A DNA stretch of 64,000 nt from contig NZ_CP187259.1 of the NCBI RefSeq assembly GCF_049676595.1, positions 2,666,001 to 2,730,000 of the forward strand. The letters run 5' to 3'. Shown in pieces: positions 8,867 through 17,041 of the stretch (within the stretch, counting starts at the first letter, position 1; each line of letters begins with the position of its first letter). This DNA is from Methanocella_A sp049676595. Its GTDB lineage: Archaea > Halobacteriota > Methanocellia > Methanocellales > Methanocellaceae. A model generated the notes under the pieces. The model saw only the letters and a list, made by a program, of their open reading frames with translations, was not told the DNA's origin and did not search any database. Position numbers and translations under genes: made by a program.

Positions 8867-10303
8867 TTAAGCCCTGCGCAGCTGCACTACGAAGACGCTG
8901 CCCTGGGACATATCTCCGGGTACCCGGTCTTCTACCCATATGCGGCCGCCAAGCTTGTTGACGATCATGTTGACCATGGATAGTCCGATGCCGGAGCCTT
9001 TGGTGGTCTGGCCGATGCGTTCGAAGATGCCTCGCCTGCGGTCCTCGGCTATGCCGGTGCCGCGGTCTGCTATGCGGATGGTCCAGTAGTTCTTGCCTTC
9101 GGAAGAGGACTCGGAGACGTCGAGGTCGATCACCTTCTCCGGGTGGGGGTCGTACTTGACGGCGTTTTCGAGGATGTGGTGGAAGATCTCGTGGACGTGG
9201 TGGTTGGCCATGACCTGGCTGCCCGGGACGATGTGGGAGTTGATGTGGATGGGCTGGCTGGCATGGGCTTTCTTGATTTTCCCGATGCTGTCGTTTAAGA
9301 CTTTGCTCAGGTCCGTCGGAACGATGTTCTGGTCTCCGCTTTCGATGACCGTCCGGACCTGGCGGACGTTCTCGATGAGGCGGTTGCTGCCGGTGACCCC
9401 GGATAATGCTTTAGTGAGGTAAGTGCGCTCATCTTCGTTCAGGTTCTCCGACAGCTCCAGCATCTCAAGATAACCCATGGAGATCTGGTTGAAGTTCCTG
9501 ATGTCGTGGCTCATCAGGTTGATGAAGAAGTCGTCGTACTTCCTCGCCAGCTGAACTGCTGCCATCGCCTTCTGCCGGCCCGTCACGTCCAGGATGGTTA
9601 TGACCGCACCGCTGACGTGCCTGTGAGAGGCGAGCGGCGTCACGATCATGTCGTAATACGCTTCGGTCTCAGGCGATGCCTGGTAGCCGGCGGCAACAGC
9701 CAGCTTGCGGCCGGAAAGCGATTCGATGACCGCTTTCACGAGCGGGTGGTCCTGCCCCAGCACTTCGATGCTTTTCAGCTCCCGGGGATCGAAGCCCAGC
9801 CGGGAATAGACGAACTCCGCCCCAGAACGGTTGTAGTAGACGACATTGAGGTGATCGTCGACCCCGAGGATGCCCGCAGGCACGGAATCAATAACTTCCC
9901 GGTCTGCCAGACAGGCAATAGTCCCGGGCTCTTCTTCCCGGTACGTCTCGATCCTGCCGAGCACTTTACCGGCCTCATCCCGCACCGGACATGCCCGCAG
10001 GTGAATGATCATGTGCCGGTCTGCCAGTTCCCATTCCGCTTCCCCTTTCTCGTGCGGCCGGACAAGTATGGCAGAAAGATTCTCCCGGAAAAGCCGGGGG
10101 TCTTTGAAACGCTTCGCCTGGGCATCCAGTATCGACTTACGGTCCTGGCCCGCCACACTGGCCGAACCGGGCAGGTACTGGGAGTAGAACGACTTGCTGG
10201 CCCACTGGATACGGCCGTCGTTGCCCGTGATCAGCACTGCGTCTCCAGTGCTGTCGAGGGCGCTCCTAAGCATAGCCAAGGCATCAGGCTGCTTCTCTTC
10301 CAT
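8867..10303 (-). CDS. PAS-domain sensor histidine kinase
   Basis: Cytoplasmic two-component sensor of about 478 residues, with no membrane segment. Two PAS-like domains come first (DAVLITGNDGRIQWAS and SVPAGILGVDDHLNVVYYN). A dimerisation helix follows with the phosphorylatable His in NLMSHDIRNFNQ. The ATPase domain comes last: N box EIFHHILENAVKYD, G1 DRGTGI, G2 GSGIGLSMV. ATG 10303 is chosen because ACAGGAG lies 10 nt upstream; the frame continues to ATG 10399 and beyond without a ribosome site. No response regulator is adjacent, as is common for archaeal kinases. Its DHp helix closely resembles the free-standing protein at 26598-26873. Confidence 0.85.
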   Translation of the reverse strand: MEEKQPDALAMLRSALDSTGDAVLITGNDGRIQWASKSFYSQYLPGSASVAGQDRKSILDAQAKRFKDPRLFRENLSAILVRPHEKGEAEWELADRHMIIHLRACPVRDEAGKVLGRIETYREEEPGTIACLADREVIDSVPAGILGVDDHLNVVYYNRSGAEFVYSRLGFDPRELKSIEVLGQDHPLVKAVIESLSGRKLAVAAGYQASPETEAYYDMIVTPLASHRHVSGAVITILDVTGRQKAMAAVQLARKYDDFFINLMSHDIRNFNQISMGYLEMLELSENLNEDERTYLTKALSGVTGSNRLIENVRQVRTVIESGDQNIVPTDLSKVLNDSIGKIKKAHASQPIHINSHIVPGSQVMANHHVHEIFHHILENAVKYDPHPEKVIDLDVSESSSEGKNYWTIRIADRGTGIAEDRRRGIFERIGQTTKGSGIGLSMVNMIVNKLGGRIWVEDRVPGDMSQGSVFVVQLRRA

Positions 10304-10445
10304 AGCACCCGGGCTCCTGTTTCCACTTCCATCTGGCACTTTGATCACCGGTAATAAAGAGTGTATGGCGTCTTTTGTTTTTATATTTTGTTTATGCATA
10401 GATAAGAGATAATAAATCCGAATAGGCCATGCCGTTGCCATCATG

Positions 10446-11093
10446 TGAACGTATACGAACGCTGCGCTGTGCCAGATCACAGATTACGACCGATTGCGCG
10501 GATTTCACAGATAACCTTCTGAGAAGTACATCGTCAGTCATACTTATTTTCATATGGAAGAAAAATAGTTATACAGTATATGATATATCAATTCAATATG
10601 GAGACATCATTTGTATACTTACCAATCGAAGACCTAAATAAAATATCATATATCGCAAGAGGTGCTGCATTTCACGTTTACAATAATTTGAGGCCCGGAT
10701 TGCTTGAAAGCATTTACACGCTATGCTTAGTGGAAGAATTAAGGGAAAACGGATTACAGACTGAATCAGAAGTTCACTTACCAGTTATATATAAAGGGAA
10801 AAAACTAAACAAAGAATTGAAAATTGACATATTAGTAGAAAAAGCACTTATTCTGGAAGTAAAATCAGTTGAAGATTTTACACCTTTGCATTATGCACAG
10901 ACGTTGACATACTTAAGACTAAGTGGTTTAAAATTAGGACTGCTCATGAATTTTAATTCAACTGATATGAATAAAAGTATAAAACGGGTAATAAATTAAT
11001 TTCTTATCATCTGTGTAATCTGAGCAATCTGTCAGAATCATCAGATTCTGCGTAATCTGTGATCTAGCACAGCGCAGCGTTAGTCCACGTTCA
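10446..11093. mobile_element. Repeat family A, copy 2: inverted-repeat element carrying a GxxExxY gene
   Basis: The left arm (10446-10515) starts TGAACG and runs CGAACGCTGCGCTGTGCCA into CACAGATT words. The right arm (about 11007-11093) is its complement and ends with AGCGTTAGTCCACGTTCA. Between the arms lies one intact gene (10580-10999). Copies at 2545 and 31980 have the same arms without a gene. The pattern is that of an element with terminal inverted repeats plus deletion derivatives, but no transposase is recognised and no target-site duplication is obvious, so mobility is inference. Confidence 0.6.
10580..10999 (+). CDS. GxxExxY family protein
   Basis: A 139-residue protein with the family signature GLLESIY (G-x-x-E-x-x-Y) about residue 40. 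The second half reads KIDILVEKALILEVKSVEDF, then HYAQTLTYLRLSGLKLGLLMNF. This D-(x)n-E-V-K arrangement plus a following Gln is what a PD-(D/E)XK nuclease fold would show; nuclease activity is not established as far as I know. Start is ATG 10580 or ATG 10598, with no clear ribosome site. Composition is AT-rich compared with neighbours. It sits exactly between the inverted arms of the family A repeat, which suggests it travels with, or acts on, that repeat. Confidence 0.8.
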   Translation: MIYQFNMETSFVYLPIEDLNKISYIARGAAFHVYNNLRPGLLESIYTLCLVEELRENGLQTESEVHLPVIYKGKKLNKELKIDILVEKALILEVKSVEDFTPLHYAQTLTYLRLSGLKLGLLMNFNSTDMNKSIKRVIN

Positions 11094-11229
11094 CGAGCAC
11101 AGAGACAACACTTTGCGAGTATCCTGGAAATAGTTGCCAGCACAGCGCAGCGTTAGTCCACGTTCACGAGCACAGAGACAACACTTTGCGAGTATCCGGG
11201 GAATAGTTGCCAGCACAGCGCAGCGTTCG
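11067..11229. repeat. 73-bp tandem duplication beyond the right arm of the family A element
   Basis: A unit starting GCACAGCGCAGCGTTAGTCC occurs at 11067 and 11140, spaced 73 bp and nearly identical (one or two differences near TATCCTGG / TATCCGGG). The first bases of a third copy follow at 11213. The unit contains the outer end of the family A terminal repeat plus about 50 bp of flanking sequence, so it looks like slippage or repeated insertion at the element edge. Confidence 0.85.
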
Positions 11230-11318
11230 TATTGTTGCCTCACTTAATCCGAGCAACTTTTTCCCGGAAGCCCCATTATCCTATTTCCACCTAAAGTAAC
11301 CACTAACTATTTATTCTA

Positions 11319-11365
11319 TATCGATATTCGATACATCGCCGATTATATCGGTACTCGATATATCG
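11319..11365. promoter_or_regulatory. Probable PadR operator: two 20-bp near-identical dyads
   Basis: TATCGATATTCGATACATCG (11319-11338) and TATCGGTACTCGATATATCG (11346-11365) agree at 17 of 20 positions and start 27 bp apart. Each contains the dyad TATCG-n5-CGATA. They end 11 bp before the ATG of the padR-like gene and cover the expected TATA/start-site region, which suits autorepression by the PadR protein. Confidence 0.65.
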
Positions 11366-11376
11366 GAGATTGATAT

Positions 11377-11706
11377 ATGCACGATGAAATGTTGAGCACC
11401 GAGATGCGCAAGGGTTTTTTGAAGGTTATGATCCTGCACATCGTTAAAGAGCGGCCGTCCCACGGCTACGAGATTATTCAGGAGATAGAAAAGAAGACCC
11501 ACAAGGGATGGACACCCAGCCCTGGATCGGTGTATCCGGCTCTGGAAGCGCTGGAAAAGAAAGGCTACGTCCAGTGCGAGGAAATGGACCGGAAGAAGGT
11601 CTATACGATCACCGAGAAGGGTAAGGCCGCTCTGGAGCAGATACACGCGAAGAGAAGACAGTGGTTACAGGAGCTGGAGGCGTTCTTCGGCGATATCCTG
11701 GAGTGA
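11377..11706 (+). CDS. PadR-family transcriptional regulator
   Basis: A 109-residue winged-helix regulator. It begins with a helix (MRKGFLKVMILHIV), then the recognition part HGYEIIQEIEKKT, the PadR hallmark PSPGSVYPALEALEKKGYV and the wing DRKKVYTITEKGKAALEQ, ending with a dimerisation helix. It is the first gene of a three-gene operon: four bases separate its stop from the ABC ATPase, and the ribosome site GGAGTGA of that gene overlaps its own stop. By family precedent it senses a toxic small molecule and represses the exporter. The operator-like dyads directly upstream fit autoregulation. Confidence 0.9.
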   Translation: MHDEMLSTEMRKGFLKVMILHIVKERPSHGYEIIQEIEKKTHKGWTPSPGSVYPALEALEKKGYVQCEEMDRKKVYTITEKGKAALEQIHAKRRQWLQELEAFFGDILE

Positions 11707-11710
11707 TTAT

Positions 11711-12727
11711 ATGAGTAACAATTACGCGATCGAAGTGAAGGGCCTGACCAAGAAGTTCGGGGATTTCACCGCGGTCGACAACATCTCCTTCGAAGTGAAG
11801 GACAGGGAAATTTTCGGTTTCCTCGGCCCGAATGGCGCCGGGAAGAGCACGACGATTAGAATGCTGTGCACGCTTGCCAGGCCTACGGGCGGCGACGCGC
11901 TGGTAAACGGCTACGATCTGGTAAAGCAGCCGGTGAAGGTCAGGGAAAGCATCGGCCTGGTGGCCGAGAAAATGATCATGTACGAACAGCTGACCGCCGC
12001 CGAGAACCTCCGCTTTTTCGGCAACCTGTACGGCATGCCGAAGCAGAAGATCGAGACCAGAATCGACGAATTACTGAAGCTGGTCAACATGACGGAGTGG
12101 AAGAACGCCCAGATCAAGAAATTTTCTACCGGCATGCGCCAGAGAATCAACGTTGTCCGGGCACTGTTGACAGAGCCTAAGATCATCTTCATGGACGAGC
12201 CCACCCTGGGTCTCGACCCTCAGACGACGCTCTCAATCAGGGAGCTCATCCGGGACATCAACAAGAACGGCACAACAGTGATCCTCACTACCCATGCAAT
12301 GGTTGAGGCAGAGGCGCTGAGCAGCCGGATTGCCATCATCGACCACGGTAAAATTATCGCTCTCGACACACCGCAAGAGCTGAAGAAACTGGTGAAGGGC
12401 AACGACCTGACGATGTTCAACGCCAAAATTTCCAACCTTACCCCGACCCTGATCGAGAAGATCAAAGCCCTGGACTGCGTCGCAGCCATCGCCCAGCCAG
12501 ATGCCTACGATCTAAAAATCAGCGCCAGAGGCACGGACGGGCTGGACCGCATCATCGACACCATCCGGGCGAACGGCGGTAACATCGCCATGTTCAACAC
12601 TACCGAGCCCACGCTCGAGGACGTCTTCCTGTCGGTGACGGGCAAGGAGATGAGGGACCAGGCCAACGAGAAAGCCACAGTCAGGCACCGGCACGGCCCG
12701 ATGGCCCCGAAATCGAGGGTGAGGTGA
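11711..12727 (+). CDS. ABC exporter ATPase, DrrA/CcmA-like
   Basis: ATP-binding subunit of a two-component exporter, 338 residues. Walker A GPNGAGKSTT, signature FSTGMRQRINVVRAL, Walker B IIFMDEPTLGLD and the switch His in LTTHAM are all intact. The C-terminal extension ending PTLEDVFLSVTGKEM is characteristic of the DAN/DrrA subfamily that partners with ABC-2 permeases. Its permease follows nine bases downstream. Likely role: export of a drug, antimicrobial or lipid-like substrate, controlled by the upstream PadR protein. The substrate cannot be read from sequence. Confidence 0.92.
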   Translation: MSNNYAIEVKGLTKKFGDFTAVDNISFEVKDREIFGFLGPNGAGKSTTIRMLCTLARPTGGDALVNGYDLVKQPVKVRESIGLVAEKMIMYEQLTAAENLRFFGNLYGMPKQKIETRIDELLKLVNMTEWKNAQIKKFSTGMRQRINVVRALLTEPKIIFMDEPTLGLDPQTTLSIRELIRDINKNGTTVILTTHAMVEAEALSSRIAIIDHGKIIALDTPQELKKLVKGNDLTMFNAKISNLTPTLIEKIKALDCVAAIAQPDAYDLKISARGTDGLDRIIDTIRANGGNIAMFNTTEPTLEDVFLSVTGKEMRDQANEKATVRHRHGPMAPKSRVR

Positions 12728-12736
12728 GGTGAGATC

Positions 12737-13927
12737 ATGACCCTTATCAAAGCATTACAGGACAGCTACCGCATCGCTGTCAAAGACCTGCTGGAGTTCG
12801 CGCGCAACAGGATAGGGCTGTTGTTCCTGTTCCTCATGCCGTTCTTCATGCTCATCATGACCGGCTTCATCTTCCCGACCGGCGACAGCTACACGAACAT
12901 ACCCGTGGCGGTTGTCGACCTGGACGATTCCCGGGCCAGCCAGATGTTTCTGGCCCAGCTTCACGCGATGAACAACAAGTCAGGATCAATGGTTTTGACT
13001 GATGCCGCTTCTGAAGCCGATGCCAGGACTATGATCACCCGGGGGCAGGTGTACGGTGCAATAATCGTGCCCCAGGGGTTCGCCGCGAACCAGACCCTGG
13101 GCAGCCAATCTGAAATCCTCATACTGTCGGACAACAGCATCCCGCAGATCTCGATGGTCATGCAGGGCCTGGGTGCGCAGGTCGTCAGCATGCTGGGCTC
13201 GATGAAGGCAACCATGTCAGTCCAGACGATGAATGTCCAGACCAATATGACCGCTGAGCAGGCAGCCGCAGTCATCGCCCCGTATAAGGCGAACGTGCAG
13301 GGCACGGTCGGAGGCAACCTTAACTACTTCGACTTCATCGCTCCCGGCCTGCTGATGATGATCGTGATGATGGGCGCCATGACCGGCATTCCCCGGGCGA
13401 TTTCCCACGAGAAGGAGATCGGCACCTTCGACGGCATCCTCGCCGCTCCGGTCAACGACATCTCGATCATCCTGGGCAAAACGATCGCGCAGACGGTGCG
13501 TGGCTTCATCCAGGGTATAATAGTCCTGGTCATCGCCATGCTGATCTTCGGAGTGCACATCCAGCTGGCGAGTATCCCGCTGGCGTTCGGGCTGCTGCTC
13601 CTGGGCATCTTCAGCTTTATCGGGCTCGGCATCCTGCTGACCTCCCTCGCCAACAACGAGGAGACGGCGATGATCCTGATGACCGTGCTGCAGTTCCCCA
13701 TGATGTTCCTGACAGGCGTGTTCTTCCCCATCCAGCAGATGCCGTGGTTCATGCAGATGCTCTCGAACATCCTGCCGCTTACATATGCGGTCACCGCCAT
13801 GCGCAAAGTGATGATCCTGAACGCGAGCATCGCGGACGTCCTGCCCGAGATCGCCATCCTGGTCGTGTTCGGCGCAATCATGCTGGCGATAGCGATACCG
13901 GTGTTCAGAAGATCGATGACGAGGTAG
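12737..13927 (+). CDS. ABC-2 type exporter permease
   Basis: A 396-residue membrane subunit. One N-terminal membrane helix (about residues 25-45) is followed by a large extracytoplasmic domain of roughly 180 residues (from PTGDSYTNIPVAVVDLDDS), then five closely spaced helices in the C-terminal half. This is the layout of long ABC-2 permeases such as YhgE/YhhJ-like proteins. ATG 12737 follows GAGGTGAG. It pairs with the ATPase immediately upstream. A strong hairpin with a T run follows the stop, so the operon ends here. Confidence 0.9.
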   Translation: MTLIKALQDSYRIAVKDLLEFARNRIGLLFLFLMPFFMLIMTGFIFPTGDSYTNIPVAVVDLDDSRASQMFLAQLHAMNNKSGSMVLTDAASEADARTMITRGQVYGAIIVPQGFAANQTLGSQSEILILSDNSIPQISMVMQGLGAQVVSMLGSMKATMSVQTMNVQTNMTAEQAAAVIAPYKANVQGTVGGNLNYFDFIAPGLLMMIVMMGAMTGIPRAISHEKEIGTFDGILAAPVNDISIILGKTIAQTVRGFIQGIIVLVIAMLIFGVHIQLASIPLAFGLLLLGIFSFIGLGILLTSLANNEETAMILMTVLQFPMMFLTGVFFPIQQMPWFMQMLSNILPLTYAVTAMRKVMILNASIADVLPEIAILVVFGAIMLAIAIPVFRRSMTR

Positions 13928-13952
13928 AACTAAAAGTTCTACCTATCTTTTT
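13923..13952 (+). terminator. Terminator of the PadR-ABC operon
   Basis: Perfect 9-bp stem GGTAGAACT / AGTTCTACC (13923-13931 and 13935-13943) with an AAA loop, followed by TATCTTTTTT. The left arm includes the stop codon of the permease. Confidence 0.75.
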
Positions 13953-14083
13953 TAATCTAAAAACTTTCAAATCCGGCATTCTCCGGGTTAGCAGGCACCC
14001 GAATAAAAAGATATATTATTTACCGGGCCATGTAAGTTTTATCGATTACTAATTTGTGGATAAAAAATGGTGGTATGGTGTTA

Positions 14084-15400
14084 ATGAACAGGTTCTTTAG
14101 AAGCTTCACTATGGGTCTGACTGTTGCCTTAGTCATGCTGGTCATATCGCTGCCGGGAGCGGTGGCCGATAAGGCCCCGGTGGAGACGTATCCGGTCACT
14201 TTCGACGGCTACGTCTGCTATTCCGATGGCACGACCCCTGCAAGCGGGGTCATGGTTAACGTCTATTATCCCTCGGATGCGACGACCCCCACGTACTCGA
14301 CTACGACCGATGCTCTCGGGTATTACCGCACAGGCGGGGCCTTTACCGGTAAAGCGGATTACTGGGTTGGAGCCTCTATGTCCACGGTAAGTGAGACGAT
14401 ACTATACGTAAGCGGTACAGTGATGAACACCGGAAGTGATCAGGTTTTGACGAACAGTTTTAATCTGCTCGAGAGCCCGCCTGCCACTCCGACCCCTACT
14501 CCCGCCCCGACATTTTCCATGAGAGGGCGGGTGCTTTACGAAGGTAATAGTACGCCTGTGAGCGGTGCAACCGTATATGTAGCCTACGATACGAATCGTT
14601 TCACGGCGACGACAGACACATCCGGCGACTATAGCCTTGGCAGCATGCCTTACACCGGCGAGCCGGTCACGGTCTGGGCTTCTCTCGACATGCTGACATC
14701 CCGGGAGCATACCCCGACACCGGTCGCCGGAGAAAATCTGCAGGATCTTGTGATGAGACTGGCGTCGCCCTCTTCTTCGCCTTCCCCCTCGCCCGGATCT
14801 CACAGGAACCCGGCCTTCTACGTCTTCACATCTATGGACGGGGCTAACGTGAACGATGTGGAGGTCACTTGTCAGTTCAACGGAGCGACGTATTCCGGCA
14901 TATCCCACTACATGGACATAGAAGACGCCGCAATCATGCTCAGCTACCATGGCCCCGGAGTCCTGTACCTGGAAGTCCCCCAGGGATATACAGGCTCTGC
15001 CACGTTCCGTACAAAGAAGGGTGACTACGAAGGGTACCACGTAGCGGAGGTACCTTATCCTTACGATTGTATCAGCTCGTTTACCGTCCCGCTGACACAG
15101 CGCACGGCTACTCCCACTTCACCAGCAGTTCCGGCAGGCAATGTCAGCTCGACGCCCACCCCGGCCCCGGGAGTAAGCCCGACACCGGTAGCAGGTACGA
15201 ATAGCACGGAAATACTGGGCGGAACGATTTCTACTGGCACAAATACCACGGCTACACCGTCTCCGGCGTCATCAGCGACACCTCAGGCCCAGGCAGGCCT
15301 GCCAGGCGGGCTGGCGGTATACGCCGGGATCGGATTAGGCGGCCTTATATTAGTGTTAGTACTGATAGCCCTGGCGTATTTGCTTCTGAGGAAGAAATGA
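14084..15400 (+). CDS. Membrane-anchored surface protein with carboxypeptidase-regulatory-like domains
   Basis: About 438 residues from ATG 14084 (other in-frame ATGs lie 9 and 30 nt upstream). A signal peptide ends near VADKAPVE. Two repeats of a beta-sandwich resembling carboxypeptidase regulatory domains follow: FDGYVCYSDGTTPASGVMVN and MRGRVLYEGNSTPVSGATV, each with a T-T-D-x-x-G-x-Y turn. A third, divergent globular part starts near NPAFYVFTSMDGANV. Thr/Pro linkers (TPTPTPAPT and similar) separate them and probably carry glycans. The C-terminus is one membrane helix followed by LLRKK. This is the S-layer-associated type of archaeal surface protein; the ligand is unknown. Confidence 0.8.
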   Translation: MNRFFRSFTMGLTVALVMLVISLPGAVADKAPVETYPVTFDGYVCYSDGTTPASGVMVNVYYPSDATTPTYSTTTDALGYYRTGGAFTGKADYWVGASMSTVSETILYVSGTVMNTGSDQVLTNSFNLLESPPATPTPTPAPTFSMRGRVLYEGNSTPVSGATVYVAYDTNRFTATTDTSGDYSLGSMPYTGEPVTVWASLDMLTSREHTPTPVAGENLQDLVMRLASPSSSPSPSPGSHRNPAFYVFTSMDGANVNDVEVTCQFNGATYSGISHYMDIEDAAIMLSYHGPGVLYLEVPQGYTGSATFRTKKGDYEGYHVAEVPYPYDCISSFTVPLTQRTATPTSPAVPAGNVSSTPTPAPGVSPTPVAGTNSTEILGGTISTGTNTTATPSPASSATPQAQAGLPGGLAVYAGIGLGGLILVLVLIALAYLLLRKK

Positions 15401-15430
15401 AGGGTACTACCCTTCGTTACTCTTTTTTTT
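15399..15430. terminator. Terminator between the convergent surface-protein and phosphoesterase genes
   Basis: GAAGGGT / ACCCTTC stem (15399-15405 and 15409-15415) with a 3-nt loop, then a run of eight T. The two genes converge here, so it may serve mainly the plus-strand gene. Confidence 0.7.
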
Positions 15431-15435
15431 AAAAT

Positions 15436-16134
15436 TTATTTCGCAGCCAGCTTGACCGGGAAAGCGTACCCGTGGGGCGAGTACATGGACCCTTTGAACC
15501 CTTCGCATTTGAGATCCCTGCGCTTTATCGGCCCGAGGGGGATGAAGGTATAGGTGACTGCCCGGTTCGTGATCTCCACTTCGAAGTACCCGCCCATCAT
15601 GGGCTCGGCCCCGTTGGAGTCATCCCGGTAGAGGAAGCCGGTGTTCAGGTAGTTGCCGGAGACGATGCCCGTATGTGTATGGCCTACGATGTGCATGAGG
15701 GCATTTTTATAGACGACCGAGCGGCGCTTGAACCCGCCTTCGTACACCACGTTGCTGTGCTGGATGAGAATGGTGTTTTTATCCGATAGCTCCGGGGTCG
15801 TCGTGATGGGCAGTTTCGGGCCGAGGTAGTATTTTTTGCCTTCCTCGATCATCATGCCTTTGTAGTGTGTAAGCGACAGGCGCTTTTTACCCCGGCCTAC
15901 GTAGTCCCTGTTACCCGGGACGTACCAGACATTATCGAATTCTGCAGTCAGCAATTGCAGGATAGTATCCAGCGCTTTCTGAGATTCCTGCTGGTCGCGG
16001 GTGACCGAAAAGTTAGTCAGGTCTCCTGCTACGACGACAGCATCATACCGGGCGCGGCGGGCGCGGACGTCCTTGATAAGGCCTTTTACTGCGGCAATGT
16101 TGCCGTGTATATCTGAAAAACAGAGGAGACGCAT
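15436..16134 (-). CDS. Calcineurin-like metallophosphoesterase
   Basis: A 232-residue cytoplasmic phosphoesterase. All five metal-binding motifs are present in order: FSDIHGN (D-x-H), VVAGDLTN (G-D), YVPGNRDY (G-N-x-D, with Asp in place of His), an isolated His in LIQHSNVV, and IVGHTHTG (G-H-x-H). GGAGGTG lies before the ATG. It follows the ccsA-like gene on the same strand by 41 bases and may be co-transcribed. Substrates of this class range from cyclic nucleotides to phosphoproteins, so none is assigned. Confidence 0.85.
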   Translation of the reverse strand: MRLLCFSDIHGNIAAVKGLIKDVRARRARYDAVVVAGDLTNFSVTRDQQESQKALDTILQLLTAEFDNVWYVPGNRDYVGRGKKRLSLTHYKGMMIEEGKKYYLGPKLPITTTPELSDKNTILIQHSNVVYEGGFKRRSVVYKNALMHIVGHTHTGIVSGNYLNTGFLYRDDSNGAEPMMGGYFEVEITNRAVTYTFIPLGPIKRRDLKCEGFKGSMYSPHGYAFPVKLAAK

Positions 16135-16175
16135 CGTAAATCACTGCACCTCCCATAATATATATTTTTTATTGT

Positions 16176-16949
16176 TTATGCATAGCTGTGTAGCCCGGGG
16201 ATAATATAAGAGACTCCGAGGTAGGTAAAGATGATACAGATGAAGCCGACGAGGGAAACGTATGCCGCTTCTTCACCTTTCATGCCCATCCGCCGCAACC
16301 CAAGGTAGAGGGCGTAGATCACTGCCGTGATGAGGGACCAGGTTTCCTTGGGGTCCCACGACCAGTACGATCCCCATGCAGCATTGGCCCATAGCGAGCC
16401 CATGACGATGGCGACCGCCAGCAAGAGCAGCCCGGCAGTAATGCAGGTTATCGACAGCCGGTCGAGCCGGGCGGTTTTGGCGGAGTCGGAGGGGTGCTTC
16501 ACCGTGTAGTAAAGGTATGCTGCAGACGCCGCCGCTGAGCAGGTGAACAACCCGTAGGAGGCGATGGCAATCGGGACGTGGATGAGCAGCCATTCGCTTT
16601 GCAAGGAGGCTGGCAGTGCTGCCGGAGCCTCCCATGCAAAGGCTGAGAAGGCTGCGAGTAAAGCGGCTACTATGACCAGGAGATAGTTCATCAGCTGTGG
16701 CAGTTCCTTTAGTATAGATATTACGGCCGCCAGGCCGACGATTAGCGCCAGCAGTGCCGCGGACTCATACAGCGAAGCCCAGGGCACTCTGCCCGCGGTT
16801 ATGAAGCGGAAAAGGAGGGTGAGAAGAACTGCGGCACAGCCGGCTGAAGCGATCCAGGGAACAGGCCGACTGAGGTGAAATCGGATAGCGATTATGGTTA
16901 CTACGAATATTGCTGCCCCGGCCGTCAGCACCAACTGCTCCGCAATCAT
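16176..16949 (-). CDS. CcsA/ResC-like cytochrome c assembly protein
   Basis: A 257-residue integral membrane protein with about eight hydrophobic segments. The tryptophan-rich WWD signature is clear (ANAAWGSYWSWDPKETW), together with the conserved GRVPWASLYES segment and the His in LLIHVPIAIASYG that helps hold heme. In system II cytochrome c biogenesis this protein transports or presents heme for attachment to CxxCH sites. No ResB partner is found in the window. Two proteins with one CxxCH site each are encoded nearby (21439-22296 and 24104-25540), which gives this assembly factor plausible clients. It is divergent from the ECF transporter operon. Confidence 0.88.
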   Translation of the reverse strand: MIAEQLVLTAGAAIFVVTIIAIRFHLSRPVPWIASAGCAAVLLTLLFRFITAGRVPWASLYESAALLALIVGLAAVISILKELPQLMNYLLVIVAALLAAFSAFAWEAPAALPASLQSEWLLIHVPIAIASYGLFTCSAAASAAYLYYTVKHPSDSAKTARLDRLSITCITAGLLLLAVAIVMGSLWANAAWGSYWSWDPKETWSLITAVIYALYLGLRRMGMKGEEAAYVSLVGFICIIFTYLGVSYIIPGLHSYA

Positions 16950-17041
16950 CTACGCCCTCTCAAAACCTTTATATTAAGCGTTATTGGTATATGTGTTTAC
17001 ATAAAAAGATATTGTTAACTATATTCGATTGCGTGATGCTG

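Noticed and set aside
10399..10480. Longer N-terminus of the PAS histidine kinase
   Set aside because: The frame is open, but the extension approaches the family A repeat region and only ATG 10303 has a ribosome site. ATG 10399 remains possible.
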